64,000 bases of DNA from Byssothecium circinans (Eukaryota; Ascomycota; Dothideomycetes; Pleosporales; Massarinaceae), in the NCBI GenBank assembly GCA_010015675.1, contig ML976979.1, positions 1,347,206 through 1,411,205 of the forward strand, written 5' to 3'. Numbering within the stretch: the first letter of the stretch is position 1; each line of letters opens with the position of its first letter. The notes beneath the pieces were generated by a model that ran no database searches, had not been told where the DNA came from, and was given only the letters and a program-made list of their open reading frames with translations. Positions 11,701-22,900 of the stretch are shown in pieces. The position numbers and the translations under genes were made by a program.

Positions 11701-14700
11701 CCATATGCACAGAGTGGAAGCCGTAAGGAACCTCGAGAGTCTTGGAGCGATCCGTCAACTCCTTTTGCAGCTGGTCGATCTCTTCCGTGATCCCACTTAT
11801 AACAGTAGCACTCGGGCTGTTCATACACGCTATACCACATGAAGAGTATTGCGGCCGAGACTTAAGGAAATATTGAACATCTTTTGCGCCCATGGATGTG
11901 GAGAGCATTGCACAAGTATTCACCTCGCATCTTTGCAAAAGCAAACGAGCCCTTTCCCCAACGACATAGAGTACGTCGACCAGAGAAAGTACCCCCGATG
12001 CATATAGAGCAGCATACTCTCCAAGGGAATGCCCCATGACTAAAGAGGGTCGGACGCCAGCTGACCTCCAGAAGGCGACGAGCCCAATTTCCAGGGTGAG
12101 CACGGCTAATTGAGTCTGCGAGGCACCCTTTCCCGAAAGTAAGGCTTCCTCGTTAGTGATGAGATCGAGGAAAGGCGGGAATCCATGCCGTCTACACATG
12201 GTCACACATAAATCCACGGTCTCACGGAAGGTGGGACTCGTTCGGTAAAGCTCACTGCCCATTCCTGCGTAATGGGAGCCCTGACCTCCGAATACGAACA
12301 CGGTGGGCGAGCTCTGAGATGGTGCTGTGGCTGTCTCCGCGGTCTCGAGCTTACTGAGTAATTCTTCTGTTGTTGTAGCACTGCAAGCAAACCTGAATGA
12401 GTGGTGCATCCTCCTCGCAGTCGTTGAGTAAGCAATATCCTCAAGCCTGGCACCCGGATTCGCCCGCAGCCATTCCCTGGAATTTTTCATGTTCCCCTGA
12501 TGAGCTGCCTGTGTCCTCGCAGATATTGCAATAACATGACTCTTTCGAGCATCTGCAATGGTCGGCTTGTCGCCTGTGGGGGCATAGCTTTCCAGGATCA
12601 TGCACGCATTGCCGCCTGCAGCGTCGAAATTGTTAAGGAGAATGCGCCTGGGTTTTGAATCGTTCTTGAACTGCTGGGGTTCGGAAGGTATCTCGATGTT
12701 GATGTCTTTCAATGGCGGAAACCGAGGGTTGAGAGCATGCGGCATACCTGCCTGGGGAGGTGCGATGTCGGTCTCCAATATTTTGAGGCACTTGAGTAGC
12801 TCGCTCATTCCCGCCGCTGCCTCTGCGTGCCCGAAGTTGGCCTTCACACCTCCTACCAACAGTGGGCCGTTCGCGGCACGCCTGTGCTTGAACGTGTTTG
12901 CAACAGCAGACATCTCAGCTGGGTCTCCAACCGGCGTTCCGGTTCCATGCATCTCTACATAAGAAATGTCGTCTGGAGTAACCCGCGCATTGTTCATGAC
13001 TTTGCGAAATAGCCTTTCTTGTGCACCAGCATCTGAAGTAGTTATAGATGTGGAGTTACCAGAGTGATTTCTTCCTGAACCGGCTATGACGGCAAGAATC
13101 TTGTCGTTATGGGTAATGGCGTCTTCGACGCGCTTGAGCACCACCGAGCCTACAAAGTCAGCCCGGCAGTACCCATCGGCATCATCGCGGAACGGCTTGC
13201 AGTTTCCCGTGTCAGATAGCACACCCGACTTGCTGAGACACGTGAACGAGTGGGGAGAGTTCAAGATGTTAGCAGCACCGGCTACGGCCATATCGATGTC
13301 CTTCGACTTGAGGCTCATGCACGCCAAGTGTATGGATGCCGTGGTGGATGCACATGCGGAGTCAAACGAGTAGGTTGGACCTTCCCATTTGAAATGCCAG
13401 GCGAGCCGTCCGGGCCCGAATGCACGCTGGACACCCTGTAGAGTGTATGCGTCGCATCCAAGGGTAGGATGGCTGGCATCATGCCAGTCATCTGTGCACT
13501 GCCCGAAAAAGGCAGCTATCCGATGAGGATCTGTCGTTTTGGTCGCTCCGTCAGAGTAACCGGCCATCTCGAGGGCCTCATAGGTACTCATCAAGAATTG
13601 TCGGTGGCCCGGATCCATCAACATCGCTTCTCGAGGTGAGATGTGGAAGAACCGAGCATCGAAGTTTCCAGGTTTGTCCATGAAACAGCCATATCGTGTC
13701 GTCATTTGGCACTTCTTCCCGCCACGACCATGTTCTGGGCAATAGTACTCGTCCACATCGAAGCGATCTTTTGGAACTTCTCGGGCCATGTCCTGCTTGG
13801 ACATGATGAGATGCCAAAGCTCATCGACATTGTGACCTCCGGGTCCCTGAGCGGCCATGCCCACGATGGCGATTTTACTATGATACGACGACATTGGTTC
13901 AGCGTCGGCACATAGGAGGTGCTTTTCGTCTTCAACAGTGACACTTTTTCCTGCCGTCTTGAATACACTGGCCAAGTAAGATGCATGGCTACTAGAGCCA
14001 AGCCGGGTAACGCGAACACGCTCAGCCGTTTAAATCTCCAAGTTGAGCTTTGAAACTGCCTTTGGAATATCTAGAGGGCGGGACAGGACGTGTGAGACGA
14101 CGTCTCTGAGCAGTTCCCTCCAATTGGCATATGCCGCCATGGGATCGTCCATACCCCAAAAGGGACGCTTTGCGGAGCAAAGAGGTCTATCCAAAAAGGT
14201 GGAGTTATTTCCGACGATGAAGTCAATATCTTCCTGCGAAATATCGAGCGTATGTTGAAGGGCCCTGATTTCCAGCGGGTTCTTGGTCAGATCCTTAACG
14301 GCCAGGCATCGATTGATGAAAAGTTGAAGCACCGAAGGCGGCCCAATCACTGTGTTCCATCCCGCCCCCGACACGCCAACTTTGGCTCTTTTGATGGATG
14401 GAATGCCGGCATTTTGCTGGAATTGGTCTAGCGCCTTGCGGAGGTCATCTGCCGAAATGCCCAATATCGTCCACCCCCAGACACCAGGACGGTCTTCGAC
14501 GGCCCTGGATCTCACTGAGGTGAGCTTGCAGAGTCTCACGAGGGCTCGTGTAACCTCTATGCACGCTTCGTATAGGGTTTCGAAATCCTCAGAAATGGCG
14601 AGCGTCGAGACTAATGAGCCCGCCGGATATACCGAGCCATTCTGTTTGGATTTTCGCTCCGAGAAGTTCCGGCTCTCGCTTCACATAATTCAGAAGCGTC

Positions 14701-15011
14701 CCAGCTCTCACAGTATGCAGTAATAGGCATCGAACCACGCCTAATTCGTCGTCGCCGTGGCGATATCGGTCGGCCAAATCTTGGAGGCTGGAGAAGTGAC
14801 CGAGAGCGTTTTGGAGGGCGTCGTCTATGCCGATGCTCTTTGTTTCCGTGGTTATGGCCTCCGCAACCCTCTCCAGAAAGGACTGTAGCCACGGGCTCGA
14901 GACAGCTTGGCTGTAGAGCTGATCTAGACCATCAACCCACGGGTCAGTCTGGTCTCCGAAGAGAAGGATTGTAGCTTCCGTATTTGAGGAGACGTCTACT
15001 GGCGACATCAT
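8759..15011 (-). pseudogene. non-reducing PKS (SAT-KS-AT-PT-ACP-TE), SAT region broken
   Basis: Non-reducing iterative PKSs take a starter from a partner enzyme, extend it with malonyl units and cyclise it to an aromatic product. Read on the minus strand: SAT 15011 to about 13980; KS from about 13890 with DSACAST near 13355, EMHGTGT and KANFGHAEA; AT from about 12305 with GHSLGEY near 12030; product template (PT) with NGHRMLDQPICPG near 11050; one ACP with GVDSIMA near 9955; and a thioesterase with GFSGG near 9360 and GDHLDLP near 8840. From 13975 down to 8759 the frame is open without introns. Two lesions lie in the SAT: a frameshift near 14608, just after the WLGISGG active-site block, and an in-frame TAA at 14030-14032. 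Coding-type sequence continues across both. The first ATG after the stop (13894) would give an SAT-less KS-to-TE protein. In the PT, the position normally Asp reads Glu. The start codon lies about 120 bp from the hAT insertion. Confidence 0.85.
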
Positions 15012-15127
15012 TTATTCAAAGAATATCTAGGCATCAAAGAGCCAAAGACTGGACGTGAAAGATGGTCACTTGGTCTCGGTGGAGTGGGAGTTGGTCATTT
15101 AATAGAAATTGATTGGAAAGATCCGGG

Positions 15128-15135
15128 CTTACTAT
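15128..15135. repeat. left target-site duplication of hAT element
   Basis: CTTACTAT directly precedes the left terminal CAGTG of the hAT element and is repeated exactly at 18349-18356 after its right end. Eight-base duplications are the hallmark of hAT insertion. Confidence 0.92.
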
Positions 15136-15360
15136 CAGTGTACTGCATGGATGGATTGGAGCTCCATCCATTTGCTCCGGGTGGACTGGATAAATCCATG
15201 GAGAAACTGAAACTGACCGATCCACAGTACTAACTTGTACCGGCAAAGGGTCAAACGTAGTAGAAAGCTTGAAATCACTCCAATATCAAGGTCCCCGGAG
15301 GTCCTTAGTGTTGAGCTTAGTGTTTTTAGAGAGTTGAAAGCTGTCACATATAATTCCGTA

Positions 15361-18086
15361 CTATAGGCCATAGTATATATTTGACGCTTTATTGGCTACT
15401 GTTACCGTCACCCCTGACCTGTATCCCCTCCCAGCTCTCACGAAAAAGCTCGTCAACGTCNNNNNNNNNNNNNNNNNNNNNNNNNNNNNNNNNNNNNNNN
15501 NNNNNNNNNNNNNNNNNNNNNNNNNNNNNNNNNNNNNNNNNNNNNNNNNNNNNNNNNNNNNNNNNNNNNNNNNNNNNNNNNNNNNNNNNNNNNNNNNNNN
15601 NNNNNNNNNNNNNNNNNNNNNNNNNNNNNNNNNNNNNNNNNNNNNNNNNNNNNNNNNNNNNNNNNNNNNNNNNNNNNNNNNNNNNNNNNNNNNNNNNNNN
15701 NNNNNNNNNNNNNNNNNNNNNNNNNNNNNNNNNNNNNNNNNNNNNNNNNNNNNNNNNNNNNNNNNNNNNNNNNNNNNNNNNNNNNNNNNNNNNNNNNNNN
15801 NNNNNNNNNNNNNNNNNNNNNNNNNNNNNNNNNNNNNNNNNNNNNNNNNNNNNNNNNNNNNNNNNNNNNNNNNNNNNNNNNNNNNNNNNNNNNNNNNNNN
15901 NNNNNNNNNNNNNNNNNNNNNNNNNNNNNNNNNNNNNNNNNNNNNNNNNNNNNNNNNNNNNNNNNNNNNNNNNNNNNNNNNNNNNNNNNNNNNNNNNNNN
16001 GTCCACTCCTTTTGTAGGTACTCAAGTTTAAGCCGTGGGTCCAGAAAAACAGCTGCTGTGTATACTGGGCTATTGTCAAGTTTCGTGTAATATTGGTTGG
16101 CCTTGCTCCACCCTTGTTCAATTGCCGCCCAGAAAGCCTTACCGTCCGGAGTCGTAGAGTGCTGATATTGATCCTTTAGCTTCTCAAAATTGCTTAATAC
16201 AAGTGCTATTAGGGGGTACACCTCAGCAATACCCCTGCCACTGTTCTCATCCAGTCTTCCTTCAAGCCTCTTGGTGCTCTCCTTGATTGGTTCGAGCAAC
16301 TCTACGAGTTCAGTGAGTATAGCCCAGTCGTCGCTCCCCATACGGTTCTGGAATATTACACGGGTAACTGAGTCATCTGGTTTCTCGTGGAGTAGTTTCT
16401 TCGTCTTATTAGCGACGAGACTGCCGTATCGAAAAGCTTCTACGTCTAGAAAGTGCTCGATTGGGTTGCGGAGGCGTATAAATTGTACAGCTTCGTCAAA
16501 GGTGGAGTTCCATCTTTAGTGTTCGTTAGTTAAAAGCGAGGTTGCCAAAAAACAAGACGCTAATTAGGGGATTAAAAAGGCTTTTGCCAACCCTATCAGC
16601 AGCCGCTAGAGGGTTGACGGGCGTGTGCGGGAGGGCTAGAGGGCGAGTTATCTTAACGAACTTACCTTGTGGCGTTGCCCGGCATTAACGTATATATCGG
16701 TGTAGAGCCTTAGGATTGTTGATTTTCCTCTTTCCACACGTCCCTTTGTACCCAATCAAAGCGCTTAACCCGTCCTGGGCTTCTGTTAATCCATAGGCTA
16801 ATTAAATGTACTATACTGACTGGTCCCCTCTTTCTCTAAAGGCTAACCTCCTCTTTAAAGTCCCTAACAGAGGCAACCTCCCTTTCAAAGACCTCATAGT
16901 CGCTGCCAAACAGCGTAGCTTGTGCTATAAGGTTGAGGATGTGGCCAGAACAAGGGAGTCGTCGACTAGGTTTTAAACCAAGCTCAAGGCATAACACCTC
17001 AGCAGCGACATTATTTGAAGAGGCATTATCAAGGACAAAGTAGCCGACGTTCTTCTCAAATCCGTAGTCCTTGATAACCTCAAGCGTACACGTCGCTATA
17101 TTCTTGCCACTATGGGTATCGTCCATCTCCGGGAGGGCTAGAAGTATGGTTTGGCACAGAAGATTCTCGTTAATAAAGTGAGCTGTAACACTATTTAAAG
17201 CCTTCTTCCTACGGCTCGTCTAGAGGTTAAATGATAAGTGGATTTTACTAACAGCCTTACTAAGCACCGTCTTTATGTCCTTTTTATAAACCTCATACTC
17301 CTTCTACACCCAGCGTGAGATGGTGGTGCTGGACGGTATCACCCCTTGATCGACGAACGGGAACATGCGGCTAAGGATTCTCTGAAAATGTACACTGTCA
17401 AGCTTCCTGTAGGGGATATTATCGTGCACCACCCATTAGAGGATGTCCCGTTGAAGTGTTTCCGGCCGAAAGGTCTCCATAATCTGACTATACACCTCCT
17501 GTTGTTTGGGATCTGTTCTATCCAGCAGGTCGAGCGTTACAGTGTTGTCAAACGTCGTAATACTGATGGCCGTCTCCTCTAGGAAAGTGTTCAGATGAAG
17601 GCTCTTAAAATGGCTTAATACGGACTTGCTGCCCTGGCTTACTTTATATAGGCACTTCCTTTTGCCTGATATATAGCAAGCCCGACACAAAAACCAGAGG
17701 CTTTCGAGTTCCCCCCCTGACAGAGGAACCCCGTATTTCCACCACCAAGCAGTTGTTCGGTGAGGGCGTTGCAATTGACGGAGACCCTCCAGCCGCTTTG
17801 ACGACCAATCAACAAAGGAGTAGTCGTACGGGGCTTGAAAGCCGCTCTTTGGTTCGGCATGTACAACCTCACTGTCCCTATTGGTGACCTGAAGCTCTGT
17901 AGGCACCTGCTCACTGTCCACTTCAGTAAGCACCTCTAGGGCGTCATTGTCCTCGAAAATCTCGAACGACGTAGATGGGACGGAAAGCGACAACGAGGGC
18001 ACCGACGAGAGCTGGCTGCTTGATAATTGGCTAACAAGCGGAAAGGGGGGCGTATTTGGGCGTATTTGCGTACGTCTAGTCCTCAT
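15361..18086 (-). pseudogene. hAT transposase, inactivated
   Basis: From an ATG at 18086 the minus strand encodes a Ser/Pro-rich leader, a BED-like zinc-finger segment (FLCRACYISGKRKC, then HFKSLH, near 17680), a conserved block ending KIHLSFNL-stop-TSRRKKA (near 17225), GYFVLDNASSNN and CSGHILNLIAQ (near 17040-16900), and the C-terminal part with AAVFLDPRLKL (near 16040). These are typical hAT transposase features. Several in-frame stops interrupt it, notably TAG in place of the Trp codon after SFNL, TAG after RWV near 17305, and TAG near 16840. All could arise by C-to-T or G-to-A change, the RIP pattern. Part of the C-terminal half falls in the N gap. The element is unlikely to move on its own. 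Confidence 0.88.
15461..16000. other. assembly gap of 540 N
   Basis: A run of unknown bases lies within the transposase region of the hAT element. Its true length is unknown. Such gaps often mark collapsed repeats. Confidence 0.99.
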
Positions 18087-18348
18087 TTTGATGGAAAACC
18101 TCTGAAATCGATACAAGTACGTACAAATGGGATGGCTGAGGGTGATCACCGTGATGGACTGACGTTGAGATCTAATGCCCCACATTAACCCCTGTCCATC
18201 CGAAACCACATGAAACTACGGTGCTGCACTAAAGCAGCCAATCAGACGACGGCATTACGGTTTCATATTCTCCATGGAGCAAATCCAGTCCACCCGGAGT
18301 GGATGGAGTGGATGGATCACAGAAGAAATCCATCCATGAAGAACACTG

Positions 18349-18356
18349 CTTACTAT
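18349..18356. repeat. right target-site duplication of hAT element
   Basis: CTTACTAT follows the right terminal CACTG and matches 15128-15135 in all eight bases. Confidence 0.92.
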
Positions 18357-19998
18357 ATATTCTCTCAGACAGCTGAGTTGCCCACAACCGTCGAATGCAA
18401 CGATATCACTTCTTGATTCGACCCCAAGTCTTGCTCTGTCGCCGTCACCCATCCTGCCTGTAGAATACCTGCGTGTCTGTGCTCACCAGCTGCAACGTTA
18501 TCATGCCGTGATACCCACTTTCAGGGCAGGAATCGCCTCTGTCAGCGTATCTCGCATAGACTTCGCGTGTCGTATATCTTGCCGCTTTGCACACTCCGTT
18601 TAGATATACAGCTGTGCATAGTAAAATCTGATAGGCATACCCAGTCCAAGTCTCGGCATGAACTCACCCCGATGCTTACTGCATCGGAGACATGCTGAAG
18701 TCAAGACGTTGCCTGATTAATGTTACAGCCGCTGTTACAAGGCACATCAGGATAGCAGCGATGCAGGGCTCGCTACTTGCGGGTAGGATCGGCATGCAGA
18801 GAAGGATCTCAAACAGAAGTCAACGCGAGATAAACGAGAGGTTAGAACGCAGGTCCGCCCTAGTTGATATTGTACCCTTTCTCACCCTTCCTAATGCGAC
18901 TGTAACAAGTCATGCAACGGCGGTCATTCTTCCAGGGCCCACTCGCAAGACCATCCCACGGGCGTAGTCTGACCGTGACCAAGATGCAGTGAGAAGTGAG
19001 ACGGGCGAACATTTAGCTGATAATACGTGTATGCAGGGTCGCGGCGTCCAGTCCTCCAGAAGGCGGCAACGTGGCCATGGGAGAGTGAAGCAGGCGTTGC
19101 TGTGAAAAGCACGTGCAGCGGCACAGCCACCGTATAGCTAGGATGCGCCATGAGCTAGTCGGAACGGCACGAATGAGCGGGTGTTACCGGTATGCAGGTC
19201 CTAGCTAGCCGAGTGCGCAAGCGACAGCCGCCACGGTCCTACAGTACCCAGATTTTCAACCGCTCTCGTATTTACGGCGGACGAAGTACAGCATCGAGAG
19301 CCGGTAACCACATGCGGCAGTCTTTCTTCCACCGCAGGTACGTAGGGACATCATTGCTGAATCGGTTGCTAACAGCAGGGTATCCCGAATGCAGTGCCAC
19401 AAGAGAAGTCCCAAAGTATAATTTTCAAGTCCATACATAGGTACCAATCAGGCCTGTAAGGATGGAAATTCAAGCCGCGGAGGGAAATCGCATATACCTC
19501 GGGGTATAAGCTATTACCCGGGAATGACCATCGCGAGTCCCATGGTAATCGGTGTAAGATGGTATCATTGATAGCGGCGTGGAGTGCGTAACCCTCGCAT
19601 CGGCATAGCACACTCAGGTCTACCTGGAATTTGGGGTTGTCGCGCTTCCTCAGCCCATTACGTCGCTATCCATCACACGTCAGCACTGTGCCGCTGTATT
19701 CATGTGCATACCAAGTCTGTGATCTGCTCTGGAGTCTGCCCGTGCGTTCTCGTAGTAAATGCGATAGCGATCGAGAGAACCTGACCGGCGGCCATGGGCA
19801 GCTCCTCCAAACCAACCTGAGCTGATAGCAGCCAGTGTCGCCACCAAAGACATGTTTACACGGTGCCTTTAAAGAAGGCGAAGGCCCCCCACAAACCCGG
19901 AGGAAATGTGAAGGAGAATTTAATCTCAACATAAATGCGTCGTTGCAACACCGCTTGTCACGTATCGTATCGTATCGCTTCCTACTCGTCTTTCAAAA
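18357..19998. promoter_or_regulatory. upstream region of the highly-reducing PKS
   Basis: No convincing gene is present in these 1.6 kb; the open frames are short and lack family features. Before the hAT insertion this was most of the bidirectional promoter shared by the two PKS genes. A small run of CGTAT units lies at about 19962-19977 just before the start codon at 19999. I cannot point to a defined regulator site. Confidence 0.5.
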
Positions 19999-22900
19999 AT
20001 GCCTTCTCCAAATGGCAAAAATGAAAACTCTCCCATTGCCATCATAGGCTTGTCCTGTCGATTCCCTGGAGAGGCAACGACTCCTTCCAGATTTTGGGAC
20101 CTGTTGAAGAACAGGGGAAGTGGCTTTTCGTCCAGCACGAACAGATATAATGCCGAAGCCTTCCAACATGCCGTCGGTCATGGGAATCGCCAGAACGTAA
20201 TTCCAACCAGAGGGGGTTATTTTCTAGAGCAAGACCCGTATGTTTTCGACGCCGCATTTTTCAACATCACTGCCGTGGAAGCCGCTGCACTAGACCCGAG
20301 ACAGCGGATAGCAATGGAGGTCGCCTATGAAGCACTCGAGAATGCAGGCTTGCCGCTCCAAAAAGTGGCGGGTACGCAAACCGCGTGTTTCATGGGCTCT
20401 TCCATGAGCGATTACCGAGACGGTGTCTCGCGGGACTTCGCAAACGCTCCGAAATACCACATCCTCGGAGTCAGCGACGAGATGATATCCAACCGTATTT
20501 CGCACTTCTTGGACATCCATGGCCCCAGCGCCACTGTCCAGACCGCCTGCTCTTCTAGCCTCGTAGCAACGCACCTCTCCTGCCAGAGCTTGCGTTCGGG
20601 GGAGTCGGAGATGGCCATCACTGGTGGAGTTGGCTTAATTCTTAGCATCGATGGCACTATGCACCTCAACAATCTCGGATTTCTCAATCCTGAAGGCCAC
20701 TCTAGATCCTTTGACGAGAAAGCGGGCGGATACGGCCGGGGTGAAGGCTGCGGTGTCATCGTCCTTAAACCGCTGGATAAGGCAATTCGAGACGGCAATA
20801 CCATCCGCGCTGTAATCCGTGCTTCTGGCGTCAATTCCGATGGCTGGACACAGGGTGTGACGATGCCTTCGGGCGAAGCGCAGGCCGCGCTCATAAAGTA
20901 AGTATATGAATCCAACGGACTGGACTACGCTTCGACCCAGTACGTCGAAGCACATGGCACTGGGACCAAAGCAGGCGATCCAATCGAAACGGGCGCCATT
21001 TACCGTACGATTGGGTTAGGTGCGTCTAAAACCGGAGCAGCACGTAAGAAACTTTGGGCCGGCAGTGTCAAGGCAAATATTGGCCACCTTGAAGCCGCTG
21101 CGGGAGTTGCGAGCATCATTAAAGGAGTCCTCGCTCTGGAGAATGCACTCATCCCGCCCAATATCAACTTCACCAGACCGAACCCGTCCATTCCACTAGA
21201 TGCATGGAACATAGGGGTTCCCACAAGCTTGACCCCCTAGCCGGTAGCGCAAACGAGGCGCATGAGCATCAGTGGGTTTGGCATGGGCGGCACGAATGCA
21301 CACGTCGTTCTGGAACGTGAAGCGGTCAGTCAACCGGGAGCAGTGACTTCTCCCACCAACGGCGTGCTTGCCTCGCGAATCGGCTCAAGGCTTTTCGCAT
21401 TCAGCAGCCACGACAAAGCTGGATTCGAACGTGTCGGACAAGCACTCGCTGAGCATCTGGATAAGCTAGGCCCTGCTGCATCGAGCCCGGAGTACCTGGC
21501 CGACCTCGCACATACCCTTGCCACCGCTCGATCAGGCCTTTCCTGGAGATCGACATGTTTCGCCGGGGATGTGGCTGAATTACGCGCGAAGCTGACGACC
21601 CAATATCAACATCATCTTGGTGAGAATGCCACGAGATCGCCAAGTAAGCCGCCACGCATTGGGCTCGTATTCACCGGTCAAGGTGCGCAATGATGAGCAT
21701 CGAGCTGCTGGAACGGCCTACCTTTCGAGCATCAATCGAGGAATCGTCCAGATTCTTAGAAGAGATGGGCTGCAGCTGGGACCCAATCGCGAAAATGTCA
21801 AGGCCGCAGGAGGAATCTAAGCTCGGTATTCCTGAGATAAGCCAACCCATCTGCTCGGTCTTGCAGATCGCCCTTGTCGACGAATTGTGTTCATGTGGAG
21901 TAAGGCCCGCAAAGGTTGTTGGTCATTCCAGCGGCGAGATCACCGCTGCTTACAGCATTGGCGCTCTGTCACACCGTGACGCATTAGCAGTGGCTTACTT
22001 TCGCGGCAAGGCTTCGGCTGGCCTCAAGCACCGCACCGGAGGAATGATGGCCGTTGGGTGCTCCCGCGAACATGCCAAGAAGCTCATTACTGACGCGAAG
22101 ATTCCAGCCACAGTTGCCTGCGTCAATTCCCCCTCAAATGTTACCGTATCGGGCGACAGTGCTCATTTGGAAGCACTCGAAGCTGTCGTCCAAGAACAAG
22201 GCCTATTTGCGCGGCGACTCAAGGTGCATGTTGCCTACCATTCCTCGTACATGCACAGCTGCTCTTCTGAGTACTATGCCTCCATCGAGGATATAGAGTT
22301 TGGCATAGTCAGCCCTACTGATGATGATGCTCAAAGTCGACCCATCATGGTATCGAGTGTCACTGGAGCCGAAATTGATGCCAAGGAACTAGGTCCCTAC
22401 TATTGGATTCGTAACTTGACATCGCCTGTTCTCTTTACGGACGCTATCAAGGAATTGGCGTGTCCGGATAGGATAGAAAAGCCAAAGACTAAGGACATTG
22501 ACATCCTCGTCGAAATCGGCCCGCACAGCACTCTCGGTGGCCCAATCGAACAAATCTTGACTCATTATGGGATCCAGAATGTCGCATACATGTCGGCCCT
22601 TGCTCGCGGAAAGAACGCAATAGATACCACTCTGAACCTCGCATCCGAATTATTCCGTCAAGGCGTGGATGTGAACATGTCCAAGGCCAACGGTGACTCC
22701 AATTGCTACCTTTTGACGGATCTCCCGCCTTATCCATGGAATCACTCAGAACAGTTCCGTGCAGATTCCCGCCTCCAGCGAGAGTCTGTATCTCGGAAAG
22801 CCCCAAAGAGAAGCTTATTAGGTGCGTTGATGCCCAACATGGAGGAGAGCGTGCATGTATGGCGGGGGTTTATTCGTCTTGACGACGAGCCGTGGCTGCG

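Larger units (their letters stand above)
15136..18348 (-). mobile_element. hAT-family DNA transposon in the shared PKS promoter
   Basis: The element runs from CAGTGTACTGCATGGATGG at 15136 to the inverse of CAGTGTTCTTCATGGATGG ending at 18348. The terminal inverted repeats are about 22 bp and differ at two positions. Both subterminal regions also contain inverted copies of ATCCAGTCCACCCGGAG (near 15175 and 18285), probably transposase binding sites. A perfect 8-bp duplication, CTTACTAT, flanks it. The interior encodes a stop-containing hAT transposase on the minus strand and includes a 540-bp assembly gap, so the true length may differ from 3213 bp. It separates the two divergent PKS genes; without it they would share an intergenic region of about 1.77 kb. 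Confidence 0.93.

Noticed and set aside
14600..14635. Intron to explain the SAT frame change
   Set aside because: The only GT...AG pair across the junction spans about 20 bp, too short for splicing; a small indel fits better.
20895..20905. GTAAGT at the KS stop of the HR-PKS as a splice donor
   Set aside because: It matches a donor well, but conserved KS sequence resumes immediately after the TAA in the same frame, so no intron fits.
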